A DNA stretch of 64,000 bases. Origin: Flavobacteria bacterium MS024-3C (lineage in GTDB: Bacteria; Bacteroidota; Bacteroidia; Flavobacteriales; Flavobacteriaceae). The DNA is taken from positions 1 through 64,000 of the forward strand of contig ABVW01000005.1 in NCBI GenBank assembly GCA_000173115.1, in the 5' to 3' direction. The translations under genes were made by a program, and so were the position numbers. A model generated the notes under the pieces. It was not told the DNA's origin. It searched no databases and was given only the letters and a program-made list of their open reading frames with translations. Positions 1 through 9,404 of the stretch are shown piece by piece; within the stretch, counting starts at the first letter, position 1; each line of letters starts with the position of its first letter.

Positions 1-413
1 CCCCTAACAATATGGCAGGCTACTTTCACGAAAATATCTAGGGTAGGGAAGGCTGTTTCTTCTGAGTGAGGTAATTGAATACTTACTACTTTATCTGGCT
101 TTATACTGGTGCATATTAAATGGACTACGCCGGTATTCGCTGAGATAAAATAGTGTCCGTCTACAAAAACTACAATATGTGGGTTTTCTGGTGTTTTCTC
201 TCCATCTACACCAACAATATGAATACTCCCTTTTGGGAAATGGGTGTAAGCATTTTTTAAGATATAAGCACATTCCTGAATATTGAATGGACTTATTTCG
301 TGAGAGATGTCAACAATAATTGGGTGCTCAAGCTCGCAGTGAATGGCTCCTTTAATGGCGGAAACAAAGTGGTCTTTTGTCCCAAAATCTGTAGTTAAGG
401 TAATGATAGCCAT
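1..413 (-). CDS. SAM hydroxide adenosyltransferase / halogenase family protein (DUF62), 3' end missing
   Basis: Only the first 137 codons lie in the window; the C-terminal part is cut off by the left edge. The protein starts MAIITLTTDFGTKDHF, which matches the N-terminal signature of the DUF62 family. In this family an Asp near the start binds the ribose of S-adenosylmethionine and most bacterial members hydrolyse SAM to adenosine and methionine. Later segments such as HIVGVDG and VVFVDGHYFISANTG fit the same fold. The ATG at 413 is the only sensible start. It is transcribed divergently from phoH, and a -7-like box lies at 482-489. Family assignment is firm; hydrolase rather than halogenase activity is inferred from what is usual in Bacteroidota. 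Confidence 0.85.
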   Translation of the reverse strand, partial: MAIITLTTDFGTKDHFVSAIKGAIHCELEHPIIVDISHEISPFNIQECAYILKNAYTHFPKGSIHIVGVDGEKTPENPHIVVFVDGHYFISANTGVVHLICTSIKPDKVVSIQLPHSEETAFPTLDIFVKVACHIVR

Positions 414-458
414 ACACGCTGTTAATATTTTTATAAGATATCAAACTGTTTTTTTGCG

Positions 459-489
459 TAAGTTTGTCTTACAAAATTACACAAATTTA
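459..489. promoter_or_regulatory. Divergent -7 boxes between the SAM hydrolase-like gene and phoH
   Basis: TAAGTTTG at 459-466 on the plus strand and TAAATTTG at 489-482 on the minus strand both match the Bacteroidota -7 consensus TAnnTTTG. Neither has a clear TTG element 19-21 bases upstream, so the calls rest on the -7 box and position only. Confidence 0.35.
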
Positions 490-534
490 CGGGCATTAAA
501 AGACAGATTGTAGAACCTAAGTAAAACTTTTCAT

Positions 535-1488
535 TTGAACGAAATCATAATTGAAATTACAGACGTAAGTCCCAGAGATTTTTTTGGGCAGAACAATGAA
601 ACAGTCGCTCTTTTAAAAGAACATTTTCCAAAACTTAAAATCATAGCTAGGGGGAGTAAAATTAAGGCTTATGGCAGTGAGTCTGAGCTCAATGATTTTG
701 AACAAAAATTTGACAAACTCACCGCCCATTTTGCCAAATACAATAAAATTGATCCTGCTGCTGCAGCTGCTCTGTTGAGTGATACTTCTCCGGACGAACT
801 AGAGGTGTTGCAAACTGTTGGAGATGTAATTCTTCATGGCGTTTCAGGAAGATTAATTAAAGCCCAAACACCCAACCAGAGAAAGGTGGTGAACGCCATG
901 GCTAAAAATGATATGGTATTTGCCATTGGTCCAGCAGGAACTGGTAAGACTTATACAGGTGTCGCTATGGCGGTAAAAGCTTTGAAAGAAAAGCAGGTTA
1001 AAAGAATCATATTGACTAGACCTGCAGTTGAGGCAGGAGAAAATTTAGGGTTTTTACCAGGAGATTTAAAAGAAAAATTAGATCCCTATATGCAGCCTTT
1101 ATACGACGCCCTGAGAGATATGATTAGTCCAGAGAAACTGGCCTTGTACATTGAAAACGGCACCATACAGATTGCTCCTCTTGCTTTTATGAGAGGTAGA
1201 ACGTTGGACCATGCTTTTGTGATTTTAGACGAAGCCCAGAATACCACCCATGCACAGATGAAAATGTTTCTCACTAGAATGGGAAAAAGTGCTAAGTTCA
1301 TGGTTACTGGAGATCCCGGACAGATAGATTTGCCAAGAAGAATTACTTCTGGACTAAAGGAAGCCTTGCTAATCCTTCAAAATATTGAAGGCGTTTCCAT
1401 TGTGTATTTAGACGACAAAGACGTCATTAGACATAAATTGGTTAAAAAAGTAATTGAAGCCTATAAAACCATCGAACACCAAAATTAA
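535..1488 (+). CDS. phoH: PhoH family ATPase
   Basis: This 317-residue protein is the usual length for PhoH-type (PhoH/PhoL) P-loop ATPases. Walker A is GPAGTGKT at about residues 132-139 and Walker B is FVILDEAQN at about 228-236, so nucleotide binding should be intact. An N-terminal domain of about 100 residues precedes the ATPase domain, as in family members. The start is a TTG at 535 giving [18 protein letters not shown], which matches the usual flavobacterial N-terminus; no in-frame ATG lies nearby. The cellular role is not settled for the family (RNA-linked or phosphate-stress ATPase). Only 4 bases separate its stop from the purC ATG, so the two are probably co-transcribed. Confidence 0.93.
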   Translation: MNEIIIEITDVSPRDFFGQNNETVALLKEHFPKLKIIARGSKIKAYGSESELNDFEQKFDKLTAHFAKYNKIDPAAAAALLSDTSPDELEVLQTVGDVILHGVSGRLIKAQTPNQRKVVNAMAKNDMVFAIGPAGTGKTYTGVAMAVKALKEKQVKRIILTRPAVEAGENLGFLPGDLKEKLDPYMQPLYDALRDMISPEKLALYIENGTIQIAPLAFMRGRTLDHAFVILDEAQNTTHAQMKMFLTRMGKSAKFMVTGDPGQIDLPRRITSGLKEALLILQNIEGVSIVYLDDKDVIRHKLVKKVIEAYKTIEHQN

Positions 1489-1492
1489 TAGA

Positions 1493-2440
1493 ATGACCCA
1501 TACCATTACAGATACCAATTTTAATTTTCCAGGACAAAAAAGTATTTACAAAGGAAAGGTAAGAGAGGTATACGCTTTAGAAAATGATTTGCTAGTAATG
1601 ATAGCTACCGACAGGCTTTCAGCATTTGACGTTGTTATGCCAAGAGGAATACCTTATAAAGGACAAATTCTCAATCAAATTGCCACCAAAATGATGGGAG
1701 CTACTAAGGATATTGTACCCAATTGGCTTACGGCTACTCCAGATCCAAATGTAGCAATTGGTCATGCATGTGAGCCTTTTAAAGTAGAAATGGTCATTAG
1801 GGGGTATATGTCTGGTCATGCGGCAAGAGAATACAAAGCTGGGAAAAGAATGCTATGTGGTGTTCCTATGCCAGAGGGACTTAAAGAAAATGATGCTTTT
1901 CCTACCCCAATCATCACCCCCGCTACAAAGGCAGAAATGGGAGACCACGATGAAGATATTTCTAGAGAAGACATTCTGGCCAGAGGGATTGTGTCTAAAG
2001 ATGATTATGAAATACTTGAAAAATACACTTATGCCCTTTTTGAAAGGGGTACAGCACTAGCTGCCCAGCGAGGTTTAATTCTAGTAGACACTAAGTATGA
2101 ATTCGGAAAAACAGCTTCTGGGGAAATTGTTTTGATAGACGAGATTCACACCCCAGACTCTTCGCGATATTTTTATGCAGACGGTTATGAAGAAAGACAA
2201 GCTGCCGGAGAAGCACAAAAACAACTCTCTAAAGAGTTTGTGAGGCAATGGCTCATTAGCCAGAATTTTCAGGGCTTGGAAGGACAGACACTTCCTGAAA
2301 TGTCTGATGAATATATTGCATCAGTTTCTGAGCGATATATTGAATTGTATGAAAACATTACAGGAGAGACCTTTGTGAAGGCTCCTTTAGACAATATTCA
2401 ATCCAGGATTGAAGAGAACGTACTTAATTTCTTAAAGTAG
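1493..2440 (+). CDS. purC: Phosphoribosylaminoimidazole-succinocarboxamide synthase (SAICAR synthetase)
   Basis: Purine biosynthesis enzyme joining CAIR and aspartate with ATP. The 315-residue protein carries the signatures YKGKVREVY near the N-terminus, [10 protein letters not shown] at about 41-50, and LVDTKYEFG and [12 protein letters not shown] in the second half, which form the nucleotide and CAIR sites. I chose the ATG at 1493 ([15 protein letters not shown]); the open frame extends to 1454 but that would overlap the end of phoH and add residues with no family match. The length fits the longer PurC form common in Bacteroidota. A strong intrinsic terminator follows. Confidence 0.96.
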   Translation: MTHTITDTNFNFPGQKSIYKGKVREVYALENDLLVMIATDRLSAFDVVMPRGIPYKGQILNQIATKMMGATKDIVPNWLTATPDPNVAIGHACEPFKVEMVIRGYMSGHAAREYKAGKRMLCGVPMPEGLKENDAFPTPIITPATKAEMGDHDEDISREDILARGIVSKDDYEILEKYTYALFERGTALAAQRGLILVDTKYEFGKTASGEIVLIDEIHTPDSSRYFYADGYEERQAAGEAQKQLSKEFVRQWLISQNFQGLEGQTLPEMSDEYIASVSERYIELYENITGETFVKAPLDNIQSRIEENVLNFLK

Positions 2441-2465
2441 TAGTGTTTTATATATACTAGATAAG

Positions 2466-2493
2466 AATCCCCATGCTTTGGGGATTTTTTTTT
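2466..2493 (+). terminator. Intrinsic terminator after purC
   Basis: AATCCCC (2466-2472) pairs with GGGGATT (2480-2486) around a 7-base loop and is followed by a T run to about 2493. Confidence 0.85.
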
Positions 2494-2519
2494 ATATTTA
2501 GTTGCTTATCACATCTATC

Positions 2520-2777
2520 ATGAATCAAAATATTTCTGCTCAAAAATACTGGAGTATAAACTTAAAGTATTTGTCAATTCTTTTATTCATATGGTTTTTA
2601 TGTTCATTTGGCCTGGGTGTATTTTTTGTAGACGCGCTTAATAATTTTAAGATAGGAGGTTTTCCTTTGGGTTTTTGGTTTGCACAACAGGGTTCAATTT
2701 ACATTTTTGTGGTATTGATCTTTACCTATGTCTTTTTAATGAACAGGCTAGACAAACGATTTGGGTTTGAAGATTAA
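2520..2777 (+). CDS. DUF4212 small membrane subunit of a sodium:solute symporter
   Basis: An 85-residue protein with two hydrophobic segments (about residues 15-37 and 50-75) flanked by YWSINLKYL and NRLDKRFGFED. This pattern fits the DUF4212 family, whose genes typically sit immediately upstream of an acetate/pyruvate-type sodium:solute symporter, as here (28-base gap). It is thought to be an accessory subunit of the transporter, but its exact role is unknown. The ATG at 2520 is preferred; a TTG at 2502 is in frame but lies close to the upstream terminator. The neighbouring acs gene suggests an acetate uptake module. Confidence 0.85.
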   Translation: MNQNISAQKYWSINLKYLSILLFIWFLCSFGLGVFFVDALNNFKIGGFPLGFWFAQQGSIYIFVVLIFTYVFLMNRLDKRFGFED

Positions 2778-2805
2778 TAAACATCGCATTAAATTCTTTT
2801 AAATT

Positions 2806-4507
2806 ATGAGTGTTCAAGTTTGGACTTATATTATAGTAGGCATCACTTTTGCCCTTTACATTGGGATAGCTATTTGGTCTAGAGCTGGTTCAACCAAAGA
2901 TTTTTACGTTGCAGGAGGTGGGGTTTCACCCTTAGCAAATGGAATGGCTACTGCTGCAGATTGGATGTCTGCCGCTTCATTTATATCCATGGCAGGAATC
3001 ATATCTTTTACTGGCTATGACGGGATCTGTTTACTTAATGGGTTGGACTGGAGGCTATGTGCTTTTGGCATTACTTTTGGCACCCTATTTAAGAAAATTC
3101 GGAAAATTTACAGTACCAGATTTTATTGGTGACAGGTATTATTCAGATACTGCTAGAATTGTAGCTGTGGTATGTGCTTTACTAGTTTCGTTTACCTATG
3201 TAGCCGGTCAGATGCGTGGGGTAGGTGTAGTGTTCTCTAGATTCTTAGAAGTAGACATTAATACCGGAGTTATCATTGGAATGATCATTGTGTTGTTTTA
3301 TGCTGTATTAGGAGGAATGAAGGGAATTACATACACCCAAGTAGCCCAGTATTGTGTACTTATTTTTGCTTTTATGGTACCCGCTATTTTTATCTCGATT
3401 CAAATGACAGGAAACCCAATTCCGCAATTAGGTATGGGGGACACTTTAAATGATGGCTCTGGGGTGTATTTATTAGAAAAACTAAATGGTCTTTCAACAG
3501 AACTTGGTTTTAATGAATATACGGAAGGGTCTAAAGATAGGATAGATATTTTAGCCATTACGCTAGCCTTGATGGTAGGTACGGCAGGTTTACCCCATGT
3601 AATTGTAAGGTTTTTTACCGTTAAAAAAGTAAAAGATGCTAGGAAATCTGCTGGATTGGCCTTGTTGTTAATTGCTGTTTTATATACCACAGCACCTGCG
3701 GTAGCGGTATTTGCTAGGGTAAATTTAATTGAAACAGTGAGCGACAAGTCTTACGAAGGCATGCCTGAATGGTTCAAAAACTGGGAAAAAACAGGTCTTT
3801 TAACCTTTGAAGACAAAAATCAAGACGGTAAAGTACAATATGTGGCAGACCCCCAAATAAATGAGCTTAAAGTTGATCCAGACATTATGGTTTTAGCCAA
3901 TCCTGAAATTGCCAACCTACCTGCTTGGGTTATTGCTCTTGTAGCAGCTGGTTGTTTGGCTGCAGCATTATCTACAGCAGCAGGATTATTGCTGGTTATT
4001 TCAGCTTCTGTATCACATGATTTAATCAAAAAGATTTTCATGCCAACCATCTCTGACAAAGGAGAACTTCTTGCAGCTAGATTGTCTGCAGTGGTGGCGG
4101 TTTGTGTTGCGGGATATTTTGGAATCAATCCACCAGGATTTGTGGCAGCTGTAGTAGCCTTAGCCTTTGGATTGGCTGCGGCCTCTCTTTTTCCTGCAAT
4201 TATATTGGGAATTTTCTACAAGAGAATGAATAAAGAAGGGGCTGTTTCAGGTATGGTTGTGGGTATTTTACTCATGTTATTTTACATGGCTAAATTTAAA
4301 CTAGGTTGGTTGGGAGACACCCCACCTGCTTCAGAATGGTGGTTCGGAATATCTCCTGAAGGATTTGGATCAGTAGCCATGGTAGTGAACTTCATAGTAT
4401 CTCTAACAGTATGCCGTTTCACCGCTGCACCTCCACTAGAGGTTCAAGAAATTGTAGAAAACATAAGAATACCTAGTGGCGTGAATACCCCTTCAGTAAA
4501 TCATTAA
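2806..4507 (+). pseudogene. Sodium:solute symporter (acetate/ActP-like), interrupted by a +1 frameshift
   Basis: The N-terminal part reads in one frame from ATG 2806 ([12 protein letters not shown], then [28 protein letters not shown]). The rest reads in another frame to 4507 ([35 protein letters not shown] and about a dozen membrane segments). The two halves join at GGCTATGACGGGATCTGT: removing one G from the GGG at 3022-3024 restores [16 protein letters not shown] and gives one protein of 566 residues, normal for SSS family acetate/pyruvate symporters of the DUF4212-associated type. Position between the DUF4212 gene and acs supports acetate uptake. The break may be a real mutation or a one-base sequence error; the flanking protein sequence shows no decay, which favours an error or a very recent event. 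Confidence 0.85.
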
Positions 4508-4542
4508 TAACAACAAAATAACCAACATAAACAACCAAAACC

Positions 4543-6450
4543 ATGAGTAATTATCACATTAAGCACTTAGAAGAATACTTTAGTGTCTATAGAAAATCTG
4601 TCAGAGATCCAGAGCTTTTTTGGAGCGAAGTGGCAGAAGAGCATTTTATGTGGCGTAAAAAGTGGGATCAGGTATTGGATTGGGACTTTGAGAAAGCAGA
4701 AATCTCTTGGTTTAAAGGTGCCCAACTGAATATTACAGAAAATTGTATTGACAGGCATTTATATACAAGGGGAGATAAAACGGCTATTTTATTTGAACCA
4801 AATGATCCTAAAGAGCCGGCCATACATATCACTTATAGGCAACTACATGAACGTGTATGTAAGTTTGCCAATGTGTTAAAAGCCCAAGGTATTGGTAAGG
4901 GGGATAGGGTGTGTATTTATTTGCCTATGATTCCTGAATTGGCAATAGCGGTATTGGCTTGCGCTAGGATAGGCGCTGTTCATTCCGTAGTTTTTGCAGG
5001 TTTTTCTGCTACAGCACTTTCTACAAGAATCAATGATTGTGGGGCAAAAATGCTCATTACCTCAGATGGCTCTTTTAGAGGGGCAAAATCTATTGACCTG
5101 AAAGGAATTGTAGATGAAGCCTTGGAAGATTGTCCTGGTGTTGCTTCTGTATTGGTCGCTAAGAGAACCCATGCGGAAATTCATATGGAAGAAGGAAGGG
5201 ACTATTGGTTACAGCCGTTGTTAGATGACGCTTATGGAGATTGTGTGCCAGAAGTAATGGAATCAGAAGACCCTCTATTTGTTTTATATACTTCAGGGTC
5301 TACAGGTAAACCTAAAGGCATGCTGCATACTACGGCGGGTTATATGGTCTATACAGCATATACTTTTAAAAATGTTTTTCAACAAAAGGAAAACGACGTC
5401 TATTGGTGTACCGCAGACATTGGTTGGATCACAGGGCATTCTTATATTGTCTACGGACCCTTAGCTAACGGAGCCACTACAGTCATGTTTGAAGGAGTGC
5501 CTTCCTATCCGGATTACTCCAGGTTTTGGGATATTATAGACAAGCATAAAATTACACAACTTTATACTGCTCCTACAGCAATAAGGGCGCTAGCAAAAGA
5601 AAATTTAGATTATGTCACTTCTCATGATTTGTCTTCCTTAAGAATACTAGGAACTGTTGGAGAGCCTATTAACGAAGAAGCATGGCATTGGTATAATGAT
5701 CATATTGGCAAGAAGAAATGCCCTATTGTAGACACCTGGTGGCAAACTGAAACTGGAGGTATTTTAATTTCACCCATTCCTTTTGTAACACCTACCATTC
5801 CTACCTATGCAACCTTACCTATGCCAGGAATTCAGCCAGCGCTTATGGATGAGAATGGAGCAGAAATAAAAGGCAACCAAGTAGACGGTAGGCTTTGCAT
5901 TAAATTCCCATGGCCCTCTATTGCAAGGACAATTTGGGGAGACCATCAGCGGTATAAAGACACTTATTTCTCTGCTTTTAAAGGCATGTATTTCACAGGA
6001 GACGGAGCCCTAAGGGATGAAGTTGGCTATTATAGAATTACAGGAAGGGTAGACGACGTAATTATTGTTTCGGGACATAATTTAGGAACAGCGCCCATAG
6101 AAGATAGTATTAATGAGCACCCAGCTGTAGCAGAATCTGCTATTGTAGGTTTTCCTCATGATATTAAAGGAAATGCGCTCTACGGTTACGTTATATTGAA
6201 GGAATCAGGAGAGGGCAGAGACCGAGATAATCTACGAAAAGAAATCAATCAGGTCATTACAGAGCATATTGGTCCCATAGCAAAGTTAGATAAGATTCAA
6301 TTTGTATCTGGTCTTCCAAAAACCAGGAGCGGTAAGATTATGAGGAGAATACTCAGAAAAATAGCTTCTAAAGACACATCTAATTTGGGCGACACCTCCA
6401 CCTTATTAAACCCTGAAGTTGTAGCAGAAATTATGAAGGAATCCCTTTAG
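4543..6450 (+). CDS. acs: Acetate--CoA ligase (acetyl-CoA synthetase)
   Basis: A 635-residue AMP-forming ligase that activates acetate to acetyl-CoA. The P-loop motif YTSGSTGKPKGML begins at about residue 247. Further signatures are the acetate-site region DTWWQTETGG, the hinge region YYRITGRVDDVIIVSGHNLGT, and the C-terminal SGKIMRRILRKI at about 595-606, whose Lys is the one acetylated and controlled in this family. It lies 35 bases after the symporter gene, consistent with an uptake-plus-activation operon. The convergent genes that follow (exonuclease and CBS/nucleotidyltransferase) often accompany acs in Bacteroidota. Confidence 0.96.
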   Translation: MSNYHIKHLEEYFSVYRKSVRDPELFWSEVAEEHFMWRKKWDQVLDWDFEKAEISWFKGAQLNITENCIDRHLYTRGDKTAILFEPNDPKEPAIHITYRQLHERVCKFANVLKAQGIGKGDRVCIYLPMIPELAIAVLACARIGAVHSVVFAGFSATALSTRINDCGAKMLITSDGSFRGAKSIDLKGIVDEALEDCPGVASVLVAKRTHAEIHMEEGRDYWLQPLLDDAYGDCVPEVMESEDPLFVLYTSGSTGKPKGMLHTTAGYMVYTAYTFKNVFQQKENDVYWCTADIGWITGHSYIVYGPLANGATTVMFEGVPSYPDYSRFWDIIDKHKITQLYTAPTAIRALAKENLDYVTSHDLSSLRILGTVGEPINEEAWHWYNDHIGKKKCPIVDTWWQTETGGILISPIPFVTPTIPTYATLPMPGIQPALMDENGAEIKGNQVDGRLCIKFPWPSIARTIWGDHQRYKDTYFSAFKGMYFTGDGALRDEVGYYRITGRVDDVIIVSGHNLGTAPIEDSINEHPAVAESAIVGFPHDIKGNALYGYVILKESGEGRDRDNLRKEINQVITEHIGPIAKLDKIQFVSGLPKTRSGKIMRRILRKIASKDTSNLGDTSTLLNPEVVAEIMKESL

Positions 6451-6493
6451 TTAAAAAAATCAGGAAGAATAAACCTCTTTAAAACCAATTGAT

Positions 6494-7171
6494 TTAATCA
6501 ATAAAAAGCCTTTTAAATTTTAACTGTCCTGTTTTTTCTTTTAGTTTTTTTATAATTTTTAGAAACAATAGGGCGGTGATGTAGGCATCTCCTAAAGCGG
6601 TATGCCTGTCTTTTTTTGAAATATTGAACTTGTCTGCCAATTCGTCTAGGCTATAATGGTCTTTTTTCTCAATCAGCGGACTTCTCAATAGGCTTTTCTT
6701 GTATAATACTACGGTATCTAAAAGTTTATTTTTTAACGAAGGCAGCCCTTGTCTGTGCAGTGCTTTATTGATCATATTAACGTCAAACATGGTATGATGC
6801 GCAATAATAGGTGCATTGCCTATATAAGTTAAAAAGCTTTTTAATGCCTCAATTTCTGCAGTCTTTTCTTTCTTTTCTTCTTTTAAGATACCATGTATGG
6901 GTGTACTGTCACTGTTATAGTGATCTTGGGTTAAATACACTTCAAAACTATCTTTTACTGCGATTTGACTTTTTTCCAATAAAACAGCTCCAATGCACAG
7001 TATTCTCTCCTTTTCATAGTCAAAACCAGTAGTTTCAGTATCTATAACAATAAATTTACTTTGACTATCTACAGCTTCCTCTTTAAGAAATAGTGCAGCA
7101 TAATTCATCCAAAATTTGGGAAGAATTATGGGCGATTTGGTCCGTGTATTTTTAAAAAAAGGAAAGATCAC
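6494..7171 (-). CDS. DnaQ-like 3'-5' exonuclease (DEDDh)
   Basis: A 225-residue exonuclease-domain protein. Exo I is FIVIDTETTGFD at about residues 40-51 with the metal-binding Asp and Glu, and Exo III is DRHTALGDAYITAL near 188-201 with the catalytic His and Asp, so the DEDDh site looks intact. The start is GTG at 7171, overlapping the upstream stop as GTGA, which implies translational coupling to the CBS/nucleotidyltransferase gene. It is much shorter than a polymerase III epsilon with polymerase-binding tail and has no other domain, so a general nuclease or signalling role is possible. The coupling is unexplained biochemically. Confidence 0.88.
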   Translation of the reverse strand: MIFPFFKNTRTKSPIILPKFWMNYAALFLKEEAVDSQSKFIVIDTETTGFDYEKERILCIGAVLLEKSQIAVKDSFEVYLTQDHYNSDSTPIHGILKEEKKEKTAEIEALKSFLTYIGNAPIIAHHTMFDVNMINKALHRQGLPSLKNKLLDTVVLYKKSLLRSPLIEKKDHYSLDELADKFNISKKDRHTALGDAYITALLFLKIIKKLKEKTGQLKFKRLFID

Positions 7172-9084
7172 AATAATTGGGATACTTTAAATCTAATATT
7201 AATCAGTTCTTGAATCTCTTTAATGGTTTTAAAAGTCCTTTTTAATTTTACGCGTTCTTCTTTGCTCAGGCTATTTAAATCCAAGTAGCGACCAGAGTCG
7301 CGATGAAGAATACCCTGTTTGGTTCTAAACTTTAGCAATGCTTTGGTCGCATATGAGCAAGAGAGGTACAAGTCTTTATTATTGGGCTCCAGTGTAGCCA
7401 ACTTTTCAAAGCGCGCTGCTGTATTGTTAATTCCTTTTACAAAATGAGATAAAACCAATACTCTAGCAGCATCTGTAAGAGGCATAAGGGTTCTTCTCTT
7501 AAGATCAAAATTGTCTTTATTAGCACCGTCATGTTCCACTAAAAATTTTCTAAAAAATCCAGATGGAGGCGGGCTTTGAAGGGCGCCACTGGCCAAATGA
7601 GTGGTGAAAACTGGAAATTCCTTAAGGGTGTCAAAAATAACGTCTGACAGTGCATCAGAAAGTTTGGTATTGCCATACACAGCATTGAAATCAAAAAAGA
7701 TAGAAGACAGCAGCACTTCGTTTTTACCAGGGTTACTGATCCAATAGCTTACATTTTTCTTCCAACTCTCAAGGTCTAAACACCATTTTGGATTAGAGGC
7801 CATCATGTCTGCAGGGCAGTATTCGTAGCCAATTTTCATAAGCCCTTTATTGATTTTTTTGGCCAATTCTAGGAAGTATTCTTTATGGGGTTCCCCTTCA
7901 GCAGTACTTTCTTTTTCAAAAATGATAGCGTTGTCCTGATCTGTTTGAAGCAATTGTTCATTTCTTCCCTGACTTCCTATAGCCAACCATACAAAAGAGC
8001 AGGGTGGAGGGGTCTCCATTTTTTTTAAATTCAGTGTAATAATTTGCCTGGTACACGCATTGTTTAATTCAGAAATTATTTTTGAAGTTATGGTCATTGG
8101 AATACCTTGTTGTAAATACCCCCTCAATAATTTCATAATACTCAAACGAATTCTTTTCACCTCTTTGGTTTTAGAAGCCCTTTGAATGGCTTTGATTAAA
8201 ACGGAGGGGTTATTTCCAACGGAGAGCATAATGTCGTGTTTGGAAACAATGCCTACCGCTTTGGTATGGGGTGTTCCATCTTTGGTAATACATAAATGAC
8301 TTACTCCAGTGGCCATCATGCCCATTTGGGCTTGGGTTACTGTAAGTTCTTCGGGATAGGTAATTACAGGGCTACTCATTATTTCAAATGCAGTGCCACT
8401 GATTGGAATTTCTCCAGTACCAATTTTATTCCTCAAGTCTTTATCAGTGATAATACCAATGGGTAGTTTGTCTTTTAAAACGAGTATTGCACCAATCTTA
8501 TTTGCCCTCATAGCACTGGCCAATACAGTTATAGGTGTACTTGTTTCACAACTGATGATGTTTTTAGACCATCGCACTTGTTGAACGTCAAACAACGGAA
8601 CTACTGCCTCAGTTTCTTCTGAACTAGTCTCTCCATATAGTTTTCCCCTATGGTTTTTTGCATATGGATTTCTTGTATTTGAAGCGAAACTCTCCAATAA
8701 GAAATTTCCGATTGCTTTGTTCTTTAAGGCATAGGGCTTAAAGACTTCAATAGGAATACAATACAAAATGGTTTCCTCATATGCCTTGGCTTCCATTTTG
8801 TAATTCTCTTGAGCCATTAATGGTCTTAATCCAAAAATATCTCCTTCGTCACAAAGGTCTACCATCTCATTTTGAGGTGCTTTACGCAATGCAACAGCAC
8901 CTTTATGCACCACATAAAAATTAGTATGAGGATTGTCTCCTTCTTTGAACACCAGCCCCTCTTTATCTAGATATTGTATGTTTATTTCCATAGCAATATC
9001 TTCTAAAACTTCAATAGATAACATATTAAATGGTGGAAAGCCCTTTAGAAAGTCTGCTACTCTGTGGCTAATGGTATTTTTCAT
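7168..9084 (-). CDS. Cyclic nucleotide-binding / CBS / DUF294 nucleotidyltransferase-like signalling protein
   Basis: A 638-residue multidomain regulator without membrane segments. It has an N-terminal cNMP-binding-like fold (about residues 20-125, with GLVFKEGDNPHTNFYVVHKGAVAL), a CBS pair (about 170-290, with ITDKDLRNKI and IVSKHDIM), and a nucleotidyltransferase domain. The latter has AIGSQGRNEQLLQTDQDNAI near 367, which keeps the GS and D-x-D pattern of the GlnD-like fold, and is followed by a DUF294 C-terminal domain. CBS pairs usually sense adenine nucleotides. The convergent position to acs suggests a link with acetate or energy status, possibly by nucleotidylation of a target; that is inference. 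A -7-like box TATATTTG lies at 9109-9102. Confidence 0.88.
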   Translation of the reverse strand: MKNTISHRVADFLKGFPPFNMLSIEVLEDIAMEINIQYLDKEGLVFKEGDNPHTNFYVVHKGAVALRKAPQNEMVDLCDEGDIFGLRPLMAQENYKMEAKAYEETILYCIPIEVFKPYALKNKAIGNFLLESFASNTRNPYAKNHRGKLYGETSSEETEAVVPLFDVQQVRWSKNIISCETSTPITVLASAMRANKIGAILVLKDKLPIGIITDKDLRNKIGTGEIPISGTAFEIMSSPVITYPEELTVTQAQMGMMATGVSHLCITKDGTPHTKAVGIVSKHDIMLSVGNNPSVLIKAIQRASKTKEVKRIRLSIMKLLRGYLQQGIPMTITSKIISELNNACTRQIITLNLKKMETPPPCSFVWLAIGSQGRNEQLLQTDQDNAIIFEKESTAEGEPHKEYFLELAKKINKGLMKIGYEYCPADMMASNPKWCLDLESWKKNVSYWISNPGKNEVLLSSIFFDFNAVYGNTKLSDALSDVIFDTLKEFPVFTTHLASGALQSPPPSGFFRKFLVEHDGANKDNFDLKRRTLMPLTDAARVLVLSHFVKGINNTAARFEKLATLEPNNKDLYLSCSYATKALLKFRTKQGILHRDSGRYLDLNSLSKEERVKLKRTFKTIKEIQELINIRFKVSQLL

Positions 9085-9101
9085 AGGAAATGATTGCCCT
9101 G

Positions 9102-9109
9102 CAAATATA
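9102..9109 (-). promoter_or_regulatory. -7 box of the CBS/nucleotidyltransferase gene
   Basis: TATATTTG on the minus strand, 17 bases before the ATG at 9084, matches TAnnTTTG. No TTG element is seen at the expected distance. Confidence 0.4.
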
Positions 9110-9165
9110 AGGAATGGCAGAATAAGTGATTCATTGTTTAAGGCTTATCTGTGAATTAAAAGCAT

Positions 9166-9192
9166 AAAAAAACCCTAGTTTTAACTAGGGTT
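9166..9192 (-). terminator. Terminator of tRNA-Met
   Basis: AACCCTAGTT (9171-9180) and AACTAGGGTT (9183-9192) form a 10-bp perfect stem with a 2-base gap; the A run before 9171 is a T run for leftward transcription. T residues on the right side could allow use in both directions. Confidence 0.8.
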
Positions 9193-9197
9193 TTTTG

Positions 9198-9271
9198 TAG
9201 CGAGAGCGGGGCACGATCCCGCGACCTCCGGGTTATGAATCCGACGCTCTAACCAACTGAGCTACCTCGCC
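9198..9271 (-). tRNA. tRNA-Met (CAT), elongator type
   Basis: The minus strand folds as a 74-base tRNA: acceptor GGCGAGG with CTCTCGCT, D arm GCTCAGTTGGTTAGAGC, and anticodon loop TTCATAA with CAT. CCA is not encoded. It is like the elongator tRNA-Met, not the initiator. The T loop reads ATCGTGC instead of the usual TTCGANN, so positions 54 and 58 are A and T. The anticodon stem has an A-C apposition at its loop end. A promoter lies at 9287-9318 and a terminator at 9166-9192. Confidence 0.93.
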
Positions 9272-9286
9272 GTGTTTTGAAGGCTG

Positions 9287-9318
9287 CAAATATAAAGTTT
9301 AATTTATTGCCCCTCCAA
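9287..9318 (-). promoter_or_regulatory. Promoter of tRNA-Met
   Basis: Minus strand TTG (9318-9316), 21 bases, then TATATTTG (9294-9287), matching the Bacteroidota housekeeping promoter; the tRNA 5' end is 16 bases downstream. Confidence 0.65.
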
Positions 9319-9404
9319 AAAAACTTAGCAAAATATTACAATACAATAGTTTTTTTATAATACATAAATATATATATTGTCGAAATAAAAATTAGAATTC
9401 TAAA

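Noticed and set aside
1454-1492. Upstream start for purC
   Set aside because: It would overlap phoH and add residues with no match to PurC; ATG 1493 fits the family N-terminus.
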